A stretch of DNA of 64,000 nucleotides. It comes from Lotus japonicus. Its lineage: Eukaryota > Streptophyta > Magnoliopsida > Fabales > Fabaceae. Below, piece after piece: positions 11,671 through 22,884 of this stretch. The stretch lies in assembly GCF_012489685.1 (NCBI RefSeq), contig NC_080041.1:136167785-136231784 (forward strand). The letters are read 5' to 3'. The notes below the pieces were generated by a model that saw only the letters and a program-made list of their open reading frames with translations, was not told the DNA's origin and made no database searches. The first letter of the stretch is position 1; the number at the start of each line of letters is the position of its first letter. Made by a program: the position numbers and the translations under genes.

Positions 11671-14184
11671 AGGAATAGAATCATAACAAGATGGGATTTA
11701 AATCATCCCATTTTATTTGATACCCCTTTTTTTCTACACCATAGAAATGTCTTTTTCTTTTTTCCATTAATTTATAAGATATCTAAACAATGAAACAATA
11801 CAACTTCAATTTGAGTGAATAACCAAAATTTCAGCAGAAAAAATAAACTGATCATGAACTACAAAGAATTTCATTTTTAGATACAACAGCAAAGTTCTTA
11901 TACGCCTTTGTCAGCAGACAAAATATCCCCCACCCCTTCAGGTCTTAAACCAACAATTGCATTAGCTACTGCCACCATAAACATGAAAAATTCGTAGTAA
12001 AACAAGTTAACAGCTAAACAAATAGTTGACTAAACTAGTGATACTCCAAGATGAAGCTACCCGGCTAGACTCGAAGGTGGAAGCATGATGGAAGATCTAA
12101 AAGCAACTTACAGCATTAAATAATCCAGTGACTATGAAATGCAATAAAAGAACAATCAAAGAATAGAGAACATTGATTTTTTAACAGCTATATGCTTCAA
12201 AACAAGCTTTGCACTGGCCAAGCTCTTCAAAATAAGAATCCCCACTTACCCACATACACTGAGTATGAATCCTAGTGAAGTGAAAGCAGAGGTTTATTTA
12301 CTAAGAAACACATCAAAGTTGAGCTACATACAAGTTGGCAGTAGATTCAACTGCAAAGTAGAGGAGCAGCGAGCTGGGAAGTTTCAGCAGGAGAAGATGT
12401 GAACGCCGAACGACGAGCAGGGAACGAAGCTGGAGACGCTCGCCGAAGACAACGGCAGGAGGAGCTTCGACAGCGGCGAGGGTTCATTCGTGCGCCAGAA
12501 CTGGAAGGAGTCGTGAATATGAAAAAAATTAGGATTTTAAAATTGACCGGGCCGAACCGCAACCCGGACCCGTTCTAATGTCAAATGGGCCATAATGGGT
12601 TTGAGTGAATGAGAATTTGATGCATTTTTTTTTTCAAACTGATATTTATATTTAGATCGGTGGAAGGAGGTGAAATGCAATGGAAATGGAAAGGATCCGA
12701 ATGGAGTGGAGTGGCCTAGAATGGTTTCAGAATAGTTTATCTCACCTAATTCTTTAGTTATTTTATGATTTTTTGGAGTGACATTTCTTAAAAGAGAAAA
12801 CGCTATATAGGGGAGGAAACAGAGGACATAACATCTCTCGAATCTTGAGCTAATAGACTATAACACTCTCCAAACGAAGCCTATAACAAATGGGTAACAG
12901 GGGGAAAACATAGGTCAATGAGCCAAATAGTCGGCAACAGGAAGAGAGTTATCCTCTCTATGTGTATGGTCATGCTCCTCAACCATATGCGTGGGTCAAG
13001 TCAATGAGTATTTTAGTTTATTCTTTAAGGAAAAGGCCAAACCGAAACCTAATGAGACATGCTTGTGTGATTGAAGGGACCGCGCTTCCTCCCATAAATG
13101 TTGATTGCGTCATGATAAGGAATGACGAGACACGGAACAAGACAAAGAACGTATTTTAGGCTGGAGACGATGAAGAAATTAAAGTCACTTTATTATGTAA
13201 TTAACGCTCCAACCTATAAAAGTCAACGTAGAGAATGAAAGAGATATGGTCACTTGTATTATAGATGCTGACTGTGATCCGCGTTGTTTCTATCTTGATC
13301 ATTCACAAGCAACATAACATAATATGACTTGATTCCATTTCCCTTAAGTTCATCATCTTCCATTAATCCAAAGATAGCCTTAAATCCTTGGTCTCGAATT
13401 TCACAAGAGACACAACGTAAGAGAAGTTTATACTCATTCAAAAAATGAGGGGCTACACTCGCAGTTTTTCTTATTACTCTTATAGTTCTAGGGTATCTAG
13501 ATACGCAACATATGATATATATGGTAAATTATCCCTAATTTAAATCCTATTTCAGAATTGAAAATAAAGAAAATAACTTCCACTTTAGAAAAGATTTTAT
13601 TAAGAAAGGAAAATGCCTTTTTTCCTTTTTTGTATTTAACAACAAACTATTGATAAAAATAAAAAGTTGCAAACTGAATATTTATTTTGTTCTAAAATTA
13701 AAAATAGCTTTCCATGGATTCATGCAGTTCCCTTGCCTTTTTCTTACCTTCTCTCTGTCTCTGTGTCGCCCTCTCACAAACGTCTTAACAAATTTGTCCT
13801 CTTCCTCCTCCACTCCTGACCAGAGACTCTCTGTCATTTCATCTTCCAATTCTCTTCTCTTATCCTTCAAGCAACTCTCATTTTCATTCCCTTCTTTTTC
13901 TTCTCCTTCCTCATCTCAGATTTCAATTTAACTCCACCAAAACCTTCCATTCTCATTCGTCATCTTCAATTCTAGTAGTTGCAAAAAATATACCAAAATT
14001 GATTCACATTTCCATTTTTCACCACCATTCATTTTCCCAAGCTTAACCATTTCTCGTTACTCAATGACATTGACAACCCATAATTGATCTCATTTTTCCG
14101 ATTCAGAGTTTTCATCTTTTCCAAAAAGCGCCATTCATTGATTAACCCACAAAACATAACACAGAAAGAAAGAAAAAAAAACCA
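11671..14184. other. intergenic, with a GC-rich island at 12360-12580
   Basis: I see no supported gene. At 12360-12580 a GC-rich block contains a minus-strand open frame of about 70 codons rich in Ser, Arg and Ala, followed by CCGGGCCGAACCGCAACCCGG. Its composition is unlike its surroundings and resembles the interior of the hAT-like element at 10786-11662, so it may be another transposon-carried piece. The pyrimidine-rich stretch at 13730-14180 is probably the promoter and leader of the LEA-2 gene at 14185. Confidence 0.4.
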
Positions 14185-14937
14185 ATGCAATCACCAATGG
14201 ATGCATCACCCCAACTGAAACCACCGCCGCTGCAGAAACCACCGGGTTACAGAGACCCCACCACCCCACCTCTACAGACAACGCCGAAACCGTTTCCTCC
14301 GCCGCGGAAGGCCGCCCTCCCAACCACCTTCCGCCAGAAACGGAAGCGGCGCGGGTGCTGCCGCATATGCTGCTGCATCTTCTGCGTCATCTTCCTCGTC
14401 CTGATATTCGCCGCCGCCGTCGCCGCCGGCCTCATCTACATCGTTTACGACCCCGCCCTGCCGGTGTTCCACCTGGGCTCGTTCCGGTTCACGAAGATGA
14501 ACGTTACCGAGAGTACCGACGGAGCCTACCTGGACGCCAACACGACGGCGAGGGTGGAGGTGAAGAACCGGAGCAGCAGGATGGTGTGGCATTTCCAGGA
14601 GAGCAGCGTGCAGATTACGGCGGAGAATGGGGACCTGAATCTGGGGTCGACGAAGGTGGCGAGGTTTGAGGTGAAGCAGAAGAACAAGACGGATGTGAAG
14701 GCGGAAACAACCGTGAAGGGGGAGGCGTTGGATGAGAGGCAGAGGAGGAAGCTGAAGGGGACGTTTGATGCGAAGGCTTTGGTGCCCACTGTGGAGGTTC
14801 AAACCAGAACGGGTGTGAGCATGCAGGGTTGGAAATCTGGTTCGATTCCTGTTACTGTCGTCTGTGGTGGTGTCTCCCTGAAGAACCTCGAAAATGGAGA
14901 CATGCCCCAATGCTCCTATACTCTCTTCAAATGGTAA
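14185..14937 (+). CDS. NDR1/HIN1-like (LEA-2 domain) membrane protein
   Basis: A single-exon gene of 250 residues. Residues 1-50 are rich in Pro and Gln (PPLQKPP, PPPRKAA) and should face the cytosol. A basic patch (RQKRKRRGCC) and a Cys cluster precede one hydrophobic helix (about residues 60-85), giving a type II membrane topology. The rest forms a LEA-2 domain with several possible N-glycosylation sites (NVTE, NTTA, NRSS, NKTD) and ends with VVCGGVSLKNLENGDMPQC. Proteins of this family sit in the plasma membrane; some act in defence signalling, but the role of this one cannot be told. It is much more GC-rich than its surroundings, which creates long spurious open frames on both strands. 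The start has the upstream context AAAAAACCAATGC; a second Met lies at codon 5. Confidence 0.88.
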   Translation: MQSPMDASPQLKPPPLQKPPGYRDPTTPPLQTTPKPFPPPRKAALPTTFRQKRKRRGCCRICCCIFCVIFLVLIFAAAVAAGLIYIVYDPALPVFHLGSFRFTKMNVTESTDGAYLDANTTARVEVKNRSSRMVWHFQESSVQITAENGDLNLGSTKVARFEVKQKNKTDVKAETTVKGEALDERQRRKLKGTFDAKALVPTVEVQTRTGVSMQGWKSGSIPVTVVCGGVSLKNLENGDMPQCSYTLFKW

Positions 14938-16674
14938 CTAACATTTCTAGTTATAATCTTCTCTCTATTGGTAATTTTGAGTGTTATCTATGTTTTGATA
15001 TACAACTCCTCTTGTAAATGGTATAAATCTATTGGTCATTTTTTCTATGGCTTAATGCACTAATGAGGTGAAGAATTAATCTCACAGCTACCGATTGTGG
15101 AATACAATAATTAACACCGAAAAACTTACATCTAACTTATTTTTCCTCAAAATAAATTACTCACAGTTTCTCTCAAATATTGATTCATTGATTCTGACTT
15201 AGAATGTAGAACTATTTTGAAACATGGCATACCCATGACTTGATTCATGTTGCTTTTCATTAAGACTTTCACTCATGTGGGAACTAAAGACATGTGTTTC
15301 TCAGTTTCTCTGTATGGTTATGTTCAAAACTTACCATGCCTTCTTGCTGGCCAATTCTTTAACGTTAACCGCATTTTAGATAGGTATGTTTGGATACTTG
15401 TTGACATCGGTGCTAACGGACTCCGAATGATATCCAAACACACATTGAATGATTGATGATCCAAATCTTCTAAGGGGTGTGTTTGGTATGAGTAAAAAAT
15501 GTTTAAGATAAGTGTACTAAGATGTTACACATTCTTTACTTCCCTCCCATGCCTTTCCGGACCAACCCGGGTCTGTCCCCGAAAGTCTCTCTACATTTTG
15601 GTAGTAGAGCATGCAAAATCATCTTTCTCAATCAATAAGTTATAGACATGAAATTTCACATGACAATATCATGTATATATATATATGGGGAATCTTAATC
15701 CCTATCAGCTGCTATTATGAAATAATATGTGCTATTGTTAATTGAGTTGAGGTTGTAACCTTGTTATCTACTACTAAGTGAATCCTGCACCGAAATCACT
15801 TCTGCAACAAAAAAAATGTAAATCCAAATTAATGGCCAGCTAACATGTCTCTTGCATTGTGCTCATTGCATGGATTTTCAAATTCATGTTTTTATATTAT
15901 CTTGAATATGTCTTTGGGTTTACTTAGAATATGTCAATTCTGTTTCTTCAAGGGGGAGGGAGGATGGTTATGCTAGCCACGAACGATTGACTATTCTAAT
16001 TGAAATTGTTGCTTTGCTTTTGATTGATCACAGGATCAAAATACCGCGATGAGTTGGGGATGTGTTGATTGATGATCCATCGTGCAATTCAGAGGTGAAG
16101 GCTTTGTTATCAAATTGGATTACACCTAAATTATTTGTATACACCTTTCTTTATCTCTTTTCAAAAAGAAAAAAAAATTGCTTAGTAAAAGGTATACAGC
16201 AGTTCAATTTGCTGCTTGGTTCTCCCAAATGTGTAGTGGGATGCACATAAGTTCATACATGAGGTTGTATTTATCAAACTATTTTTTTTTAATGTAGTTG
16301 TTAATAGGAATCCTCACTCAATCACTCCAGAAGAGTTTCTATTTCTTCTCTTTTCAGTAAAAAAAAAAAAACCATAATCAATGTGGTGGGGGCACCTTGC
16401 CCATATTGGATTTGCCAAGAAACTTAAAGCATGTTTAGACCAACTTATTTTTATTCAGAAGCTTCTCATAAGCTCTAGCGAACATGATATCAGTTGTTTT
16501 TTACTACTTCCCCTTATTACTTAACCACTGGATGATTAAAATGTAGTAATGTAATGAAAAGAAAAAATTGTGGTAGCTTTTTAAGGTGTAACATATCATT
16601 CTTTGGTAAAGTACTAGAAAGAAAGCTTAAGGGCCAAGGCTACCCTATGAAAGAAATTAAATGGTCAGCGGTTA

Positions 16675-16766
16675 GGAAGAGAGGGATATTAGATCTGCTT
16701 GTTGAATGACATGCCTTTAGGAAGAGAGGGAGATATTAGACCTGCTTGTTGTATGACATGCCTTTA
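16675..16766. repeat. two-copy direct tandem repeat of about 46 bp
   Basis: The unit starting GGAAGAGAGGGATATTAGA and ending GACATGCCTTTA occurs twice head to tail with a few substitutions and a 2 bp length difference. No function is apparent. Confidence 0.85.
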
Positions 16767-16938
16767 CAATCTAAACGTTTTTTTGTAAAGCGAACAACAA
16801 ATTTTTGTTTCGATAAAGAACTAAAGATTGATGGTTGATGGATGCATGAATTTGTGTGGCATCCTTCCAATACATTAACTAATAGTGGTTTTAATCGCAA
16901 CAAGTTTTTGTGATAGTTAAAAATTGTCGCTGATCACT

Positions 16939-16941
<3 letters not shown>

Positions 16942-17006
<65 letters not shown>
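16942..17006. repeat. TA dinucleotide microsatellite
   Basis: An almost uninterrupted run of about 32 AT/TA units. Confidence 0.95.
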
Positions 17007-17010
<4 letters not shown>

Positions 17011-17599
17011 GATGTCTATCACAAATAGTATATTATTAAGGGCTCAAAATACTGAATAGACAACATCCGGTTCCATTGAAGTCGTAGAGAATGTTGGGAA
17101 TATAGTTGCAATTTCACAAAAATGAAGTCACCAACATTGAACTAAATTTCATTGTGCCTTTTGTCAACATGCACCTTCTTGTGAGACTGAGCATGAGATA
17201 AATTGTATTTATATATGTTGAGCAAGAAGACAGTTCCTCTGAAGTCTGAACTAATTGGAAGTGTTCACCAAAGAGGTTATCAACATATATAGATAAAACT
17301 TGGAATGATGGTTGGAGGGTTTTTACCATATAAAATTTTGAAAGGTATCATCCCGATGTGTGAAATGAGTTGCTGTTCCATAATTCGGCTAAAGGGAGAA
17401 ATGGAACCTATAAGCGGGAATGCGGGATATGTGCTAGTGCATGTGAAAAAAAAATCTTTTTTTTTTCTTTACTGAGTGTAAGTCGTTGTTTGAGAAACTA
17501 TGATTGTTGCTTCTAACATATGATTTTTCCGAAGTTCTAACTTGTGATCTCATCTAATGCAGACTCTAGTTTTTTATTTTTTTTTGCACGGCCAATTTT

Positions 17600-17990
17600 C
17601 TTTAGACTTTCATTATAAGTGACGAAAAAAAATGTGTCACAAAGATATGGTATATACTGTAAATGGAACTAGTGACAGAATATGGACGAAGAAGATTTCG
17701 GTCGCAAAGAACTTAGTAACAGAATTTATTTATGACGAAGTATATTCCGTCACAATATCCTAGTGAATAATATTGAATGCATTAGCGACGGATTTTTGAG
17801 AGGGGATATTTCCATCCCAAAACTTTAGAGATGGATATATTTTGTGACGGAAAAATTATCTCTCCTTTTTCCGTCACTACTCTCTTTGAATCATATATCA
17901 TATTTTGTGAGAGACTTATTTTTCCACTAAGAAAGAATGTCAAAATAAGAGCACTTAAGTGACAATTTATTTCTTTGAATGTCACTTAAA
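17600..17990. mobile_element. possible CACTA-type subterminal repeat region
   Basis: Motifs of the type GTGACGGA, TCCGTCAC, GCGACGGATTTTT and TGTGTCAC recur in both orientations several times within 400 bp. Arrays of this kind are seen near the ends of plant CACTA transposons. I could not find CACTA termini or a 3 bp target duplication, so this is probably a decayed end. A similar motif cluster lies at 39048-39115. Confidence 0.35.
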
Positions 17991-18039
17991 ATTAGATTAA
18001 AACGGAGTGAGACACATAGATCCTTACATTAGCCGTAAG

Positions 18040-18459
18040 TAACTAAGTCAGACCCGGGGCTCTTTCTCCACGCAAACAACATTAGAGGAAGGATGAGCCC
18101 ATTAGCTAAAGTATCTGCAACGCTAACTACCTGTCCTACGAACATAAGTAAAATCTACAAAGTCAAACCAAACTAAAAGAGCCCTACAATCACCAATAAT
18201 GATGTCTAAATAAGAAGACCCAAGACAAACAGAAACATTTACACATGAAACCAAGTCCACCGCCAGAGTCATTACCTACTGGCAAGCAAAGCCTCAACCA
18301 CCACCATCGACAAGGTTTGGAACGACACACACGCATTAGCAACGAGAACATCCCCTCATGGTCCCTAATCACAAACCCAAAACCAGCCACACTAGATTCC
18401 AACGGTGAGGCGTTAAAGTTCAACTTGAAAACGTTCACGGCCGGTTGCGTCCAAGTCAT
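18040..18459 (-). pseudogene. remnant of retroelement RNase H-like (RVT_3) domain
   Basis: On the minus strand the open frame starting at 18459 reads MTWTQPAVNVFKLNFNAS and later AGFGFVIRDHEG, the typical start of the RNase H-like domain found at the end of plant non-LTR retrotransposons. After a frame change, downstream codons give SVLGSSYLDIIIGDCRALL and then FTYVRRTGS, matching the later part of that domain. At least one frameshift and stop codons break it, so it is a decayed fragment. It is unrelated to the mitochondrial carrier gene that follows on the other strand. Confidence 0.65.
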
Positions 18460-18697
18460 GGAGAGACAATTTATACTAGTTTGGTAATTAAAAAAAAAAA
18501 CTAGAGAATAATGATAAATATGTTTTAAAAGTACAGTATATTAGTAAAAAAAAATATTAATATGTTTTTTTGATAGAACAATTAATTAAGTTAAAAGGTG
18601 ATGAGCATTGTTGTTAAGAAAGGTAATTAAGAGGAGATAGAATTCTGGAATGTTTGGCGCCGCGCGCTATCGATATCTTATTCGATTTTGCAAGCAT

Positions 18698-18738
18698 CTA
18701 TTCTAATTCTAATTCTAATTCTAATTCTAATTCTAATT
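18698..18738. repeat. ATTCTA hexanucleotide microsatellite
   Basis: About six to seven copies of the hexamer ATTCTA end some 30 bases before the start codon of the MTM1-like gene, probably within its 5' UTR. A second short repeat, ATTCA, sits just before the ATG. Confidence 0.9.
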
Positions 18739-18770
18739 GAGGGTGAAACCTAACAATTCAATTCAATTCA

Positions 18771-21482
18771 ATGTCGCCGTCAACACACAATTCCAATTCC
18801 AATTCCAATTCCGACACCCAATTGAGTATCGGAGAGCGCGCTCTCTCCGCCGCCGGTGCCGCCTTCCTCTCCGCCATCATTGTCAATCCCCTCGATGTCG
18901 CCAAGGTAATTCAATCGTTGCTATTGCTATTGCTATTGCCTATTTCACTTTGTTCTCCAACAACCATGACCATGCTTCATGAATACTGAAAACATTGATT
19001 GCACTTGCACACTCTCCCTTTTCAGACAAGGCTTCAAGCTCAGGCTGCTGGGGTTCCCTACCAACAACATATTTGTCCATCTTTCCAAACTACTAACATG
19101 GTAATTTATTTATAAATAAGTTTGTGTTCATTTGCTTTCAAATTCAACAACATTTATGCATTTTTGTTTCAGGTGCCACCAGATATCAGATGTCATGCTA
19201 CTACATCTACATCACCTTCTGCTCACCGCTATAAAGGGACTCTAGATGTCATGTACAAAGTTATTCGTCAGGTTAGTGTCTAGTGTTTTCAATCAAATGC
19301 TCTCCAAATTCATTCATTGTACTGAGTTAGTTTTCACAGGACTCAATTTATGCAGGAAGGATTTACAAGATTGTGGAGAGGCACAAATGCAAGTTTGACA
19401 TTAGCTATTCCAACCGTAAGCTCTCTTTCTGTCCTGTTTTGTGCTATATTGTTTGCTTTCCAAGCTTATACTCTTCTTTTTTGTTATTCTACGCGTATAT
19501 TGTATGTAAATCTCATCTCATATATAGTCAATATGCTAATGGTCTTGTGTTTTTCTTTCTGACAAATAGGTCGGAATCTATATGCCTTGTTATGATATCT
19601 TCCGCAACTCCATGGAGGAGTTTACAACTCAGAATGCTCCGAGTTTGACACCTTACGTTCCATTAGTTGCAGGATCACTTGCACGCTCGTTGGCTTGCAT
19701 TTCTTGTTATCCTGTAGAACTTGCAAAGACTCGCATGCAGGTAATATACTTTGTATGCATTGCATGATTTGCCATGGTTAAATCTTAAAACCTTCTCTAA
19801 AGCAACTTATTTTTGAATTACTTGATTTTTTGATTCGCGTGATTTCTCTCATTCTTCAGGCATTTAGAGTAGCCCAAAGTGACAAGGCTCCAGGGGTGTG
19901 GAAGACATTGCTTGGAGTCATCAAACCAGCCAAGGGCACAAGTATTCTTCAAAGCTGTAAGCACCTGGTATCTTTCTTTTAGTTGTCTTTCTCTGTTTTC
20001 TTTATAACCCTTTTTCTTTTAAATGACCAAGTATACAGTTTTTGTTTTGTTGTATGATTTCTGCGTTGTTTTGTTTGCCTCAATTAGTAATTACTGTGAT
20101 TGCAATTTCTTTAATAGTACATAGGTACAGATTCTGGTGGACTGGCCTTGGAGCACAACTTTCTCGGGATGTTCCATACTCTGCAATTTGCTGGTCAACC
20201 CTTGAGCCAGTAAGATTTCTTCACATCTAGTTAGGAAATGCATATGTTCTGATTTATATTTTTTTGTTTGGGGTGTTTCTTCATGCATGTCTTGATTTGA
20301 AGCTCCCTTACAGATAAGGAAAAGAATTCTTGGCCTAGTGGATGATGAAGCAAGCGCAGCCACTATCCTTGTGGCAAATTTTTCTGCTGGGTTTGTTGCA
20401 GGAATTTTAGCATCTGCTGCCACATGTCCACTTGATGTGGCAAAAACTCGACGGCAGATAGAGGTTATTTCTGAAAACCTAGCTTTTAGCGGTAACTTTC
20501 TATGTATTTCAATCACCCTGTTCCTGCCAAGAAAAGGTAGAAATTTGGAAAATGTATCATCAAGAAAAGTAATCATCCTAGGGTGCGGTAGAAGTTATTT
20601 ACTCAAAGTGCAACGCTAGCTGCTGACTAAAAATCAATCTTCCTGCATCGTTATGCTGGTTGGCCCTTAAAACAAGTTACATCAGAATATTTGTTCTCAC
20701 AAATAGAAGTGTCAAAGTGAGCCATGGTCAAAATGTGAACTAAGCAAACTCTGGCTGATTTTTTCCAAGTGATTGGCTCAAAAAACTTGTAAAATATATA
20801 TAAAAAACATTGAGATGCAAAAAATAAAGCTAATTAGAAATAGAAAATTGTTTCAACCTGACTGCAACTACTTCACTCAATTAACTCACGGGTTTAGTGA
20901 GCCAACGCTCTTGGTACTCATGATAAATGTGAGTCAATTTTTTCTTTCAGGCTAGAACCCATATCAAAAGATACAGACATTGTGCATTAACATATGACAT
21001 CGAGCCTTCTAATTAAATGAAACTTTGGACGTACTGCACTGCAATTAGAATACTTGGGCATTGCTGAACTGTATAGGTTTTGTTTTCAATGGCGAATCAT
21101 GTCCATGGAATTAATTTTGCCCATAAGACTTCATTTTCTCTAAAACAACTGTCTCCTTTTCATATTCCCAGAAGGATCCTCAACGGGCATTAAAGATGAC
21201 AACAAGAACAACATTGCTTGAGATTTGGAGGTATGTGCATATTTCTAACCTGATGAGTAATCTGATATCATTTGATTTCATGCTTTAGAAGTCATATAAG
21301 GGGGCCATTGGACTGACCTTAAGTCTCTTAACTTTTCTGGGGACAGGGATGGCGGATTGAGGGGGCTATTTACAGGTGTTGGTCCCCGTGTAGGTCGTGC
21401 TGGTCCATCCGTTGGGATAGTTGTCTCCTTTTACGAAGTTGTCAAGTATGCCTTACGTGATACACATCCAAATTCAGCATAG
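18771..21482 (+). CDS. mitochondrial carrier, MTM1-like (SLC25A39/40 group)
   Basis: Ten exons join in frame: 18771-18905, 19026-19100, 19173-19271, 19356-19415, 19570-19740, 19860-19956, 20118-20209, 20314-20463, 21172-21230, 21347-21482; 357 residues. The three carrier signatures are present: PLDVAKTR (40-47), PVELAKTR (171-178) and PLDVAKTR (282-289), so all three repeats of the six-helix fold are intact. The set of signatures and the WWTGLGAQLSRDVPYSAI segment resemble Arabidopsis MTM1, a mitochondrial inner-membrane carrier linked to manganese delivery to mitochondrial superoxide dismutase; animal SLC25A39/40 are linked to glutathione import. The transported substrate here is inferred only. 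The N-terminus has an Asn-Ser repeat (residues 7-14) made by a CCAATT hexamer array. Confidence 0.9.
20464..21171. other. long intron 8 of the MTM1-like gene
   Basis: This 708 bp intron lies between the third carrier signature and the last helices. It is AT-rich with no recognised element. An open frame reading into it from exon 8 is intron read-through. Confidence 0.7.
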
Positions 21483-22170
21483 GAGTTACTTTCATTCATC
21501 ATCCAGGCATCCAGCCCTATTTGCTGGAGGCTTCTAATTCTTTTGTGAAGTTACTTAGCTTAATAATGGATTGAGTCAAAGTCTCAGCTCCATGCCCACA
21601 ATATGTTCCTGACTTAGCAAGAGTCAGAGCTCAAGAAGCAACAGAACATTTGTCTGTGAGTATCTACTAATAAGTAATCACACTATAGTTCATCTTCATT
21701 CCTAGTTTCCATTTGGGTACACAATGTGTACATTTTACATTTGTAACATTATAGGGAAAGTTAATAAGTGCTATTGCACTAAACAGCAAGGGGGTAAGCT
21801 TGCACAGAGAAAATTGGTTTTTGTTTTCTCTGTTTTGGTAGGAAAAAAATGGAACTCAATTCCCACGATTCATGTATTTTATGAGTTATTACAAACCCAA
21901 TTCATTAAGTTATAAGATCTGTTAGTGAATATTATAGACGATATCTTGTTCTTGAGATTGAAATGCAGGATTATTATTTCGGAGACTGGGCATTAAAACA
22001 CTAGAACTCTCCTAGTTCTGTAAATGAATCAATGGACAACTAGGTAAAATGGTCATCATCAATATGATTAATCTCAAAGTAGTGGTGCAGTACAATGTTC
22101 ATGTCCCTGAAATGAATTCAATCTTAGCTCCTACAATGTTGGATTTATATAACAAAATAATACAGATAAT
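21483..22170. other. intergenic, convergent 3' ends of MTM1-like and AGP genes
   Basis: Nothing beyond probable 3' UTRs is visible. Confidence 0.6.
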
Positions 22171-22884
22171 TCAGAGCTGATGGGAAGAGGCGTCGAGAGG
22201 GTGGATGAGGTATGTGACAACCAGCGCCACAAGCATCAGCGCACATGCAATCCCTTGGTCTATTGAATTGCCTGATGAATGACCAAGACAAATCAAAGCA
22301 TTAAAAACAAAAGGAAACAAAGAACACACTTAGAGACTGTCATGTCATCCATACACCAAGAAAAAAACCTACATCAAGACAATTTTAAGATGAAAAAGTG
22401 GAAGTCAGTTATTTCTGTAAAGTCTGTCACTGTTTGTCATCTCTGAAGATTAAGTACATAACAGTGAGCTAAAATCATGGTGGATAGATCACGTAACAAC
22501 ATTCGTTAGCTTTTGTTTCCGTCCACCATGATTTTGGCTTTATCGTGTATTTAAACATGCACTCTAAGTTTAGTACCAAAAAGTGAAGTCACTAGGGTGT
22601 GCTTGTTAATTTAAACGAGTTCATATCACCATTGAAATTCAGCATTACATTCATAGATACAGGTGTTCAATGATTGGACACTAAATGGGGGGGGGGGGGA
22701 GTTTTTGTTTTTTTTTTTTGTCAAACAACAGATTTGAGAAAAGAATGGGAGATTTACCATCGCTGGAGGGAGCAGGTGCAGGTGCAAGGGAAAGAGATTG
22801 AACTTCAGGAACCATAGTTGAAAATATGGCAAAGATAAGAGCAAAGATCACTAAAATTTGAGAAGAAGCTATGAAAAATGCCAT
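22171..22884 (-). CDS. arabinogalactan peptide, GPI-anchored
   Basis: Two exons on the minus strand (22758-22884 and 22171-22271) join in frame to a 75-residue precursor. Residues 1-30 form a signal peptide with a long hydrophobic core. A short mature stretch LSLAPAPAPSSDGNS follows, with the AP repeats that are hydroxylated and carry arabinogalactan chains in this family. The C-terminus IDQGIACALMLVALVVTYLI is a classic hydrophobic GPI-attachment signal, with the cleavage site probably near SDGNS. AG peptides sit at the outer plasma membrane and cell wall; specific roles are mostly unknown. The intron contains a 13 bp G run at 22687-22699 next to a T run. The gene is too small for many gene callers and its second exon is only 101 bp. 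Confidence 0.9.

Larger units (their letters stand above)
14938..18030. other. intergenic region with simple repeats and transposon-like motifs
   Basis: No supported gene. The region contains a direct repeat at 16675-16766, a TA microsatellite at 16942-17006 and repeated GTGACGGA/TCCGTCAC motifs at 17600-17990. Short open frames here lack recognisable domains and show no exon structure. Confidence 0.55.

Noticed and set aside
14272..14910. 212-codon antisense open frame and other long frames over the LEA-2 gene
   Set aside because: They are shadows created by high GC at third positions of the real plus-strand gene and contain only low-complexity Arg/His/Leu-rich sequence.
20091..20576. 161-codon minus-strand open frame
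   Set aside because: It lies antisense over exons 7 and 8 of the MTM1-like gene and has no domain.
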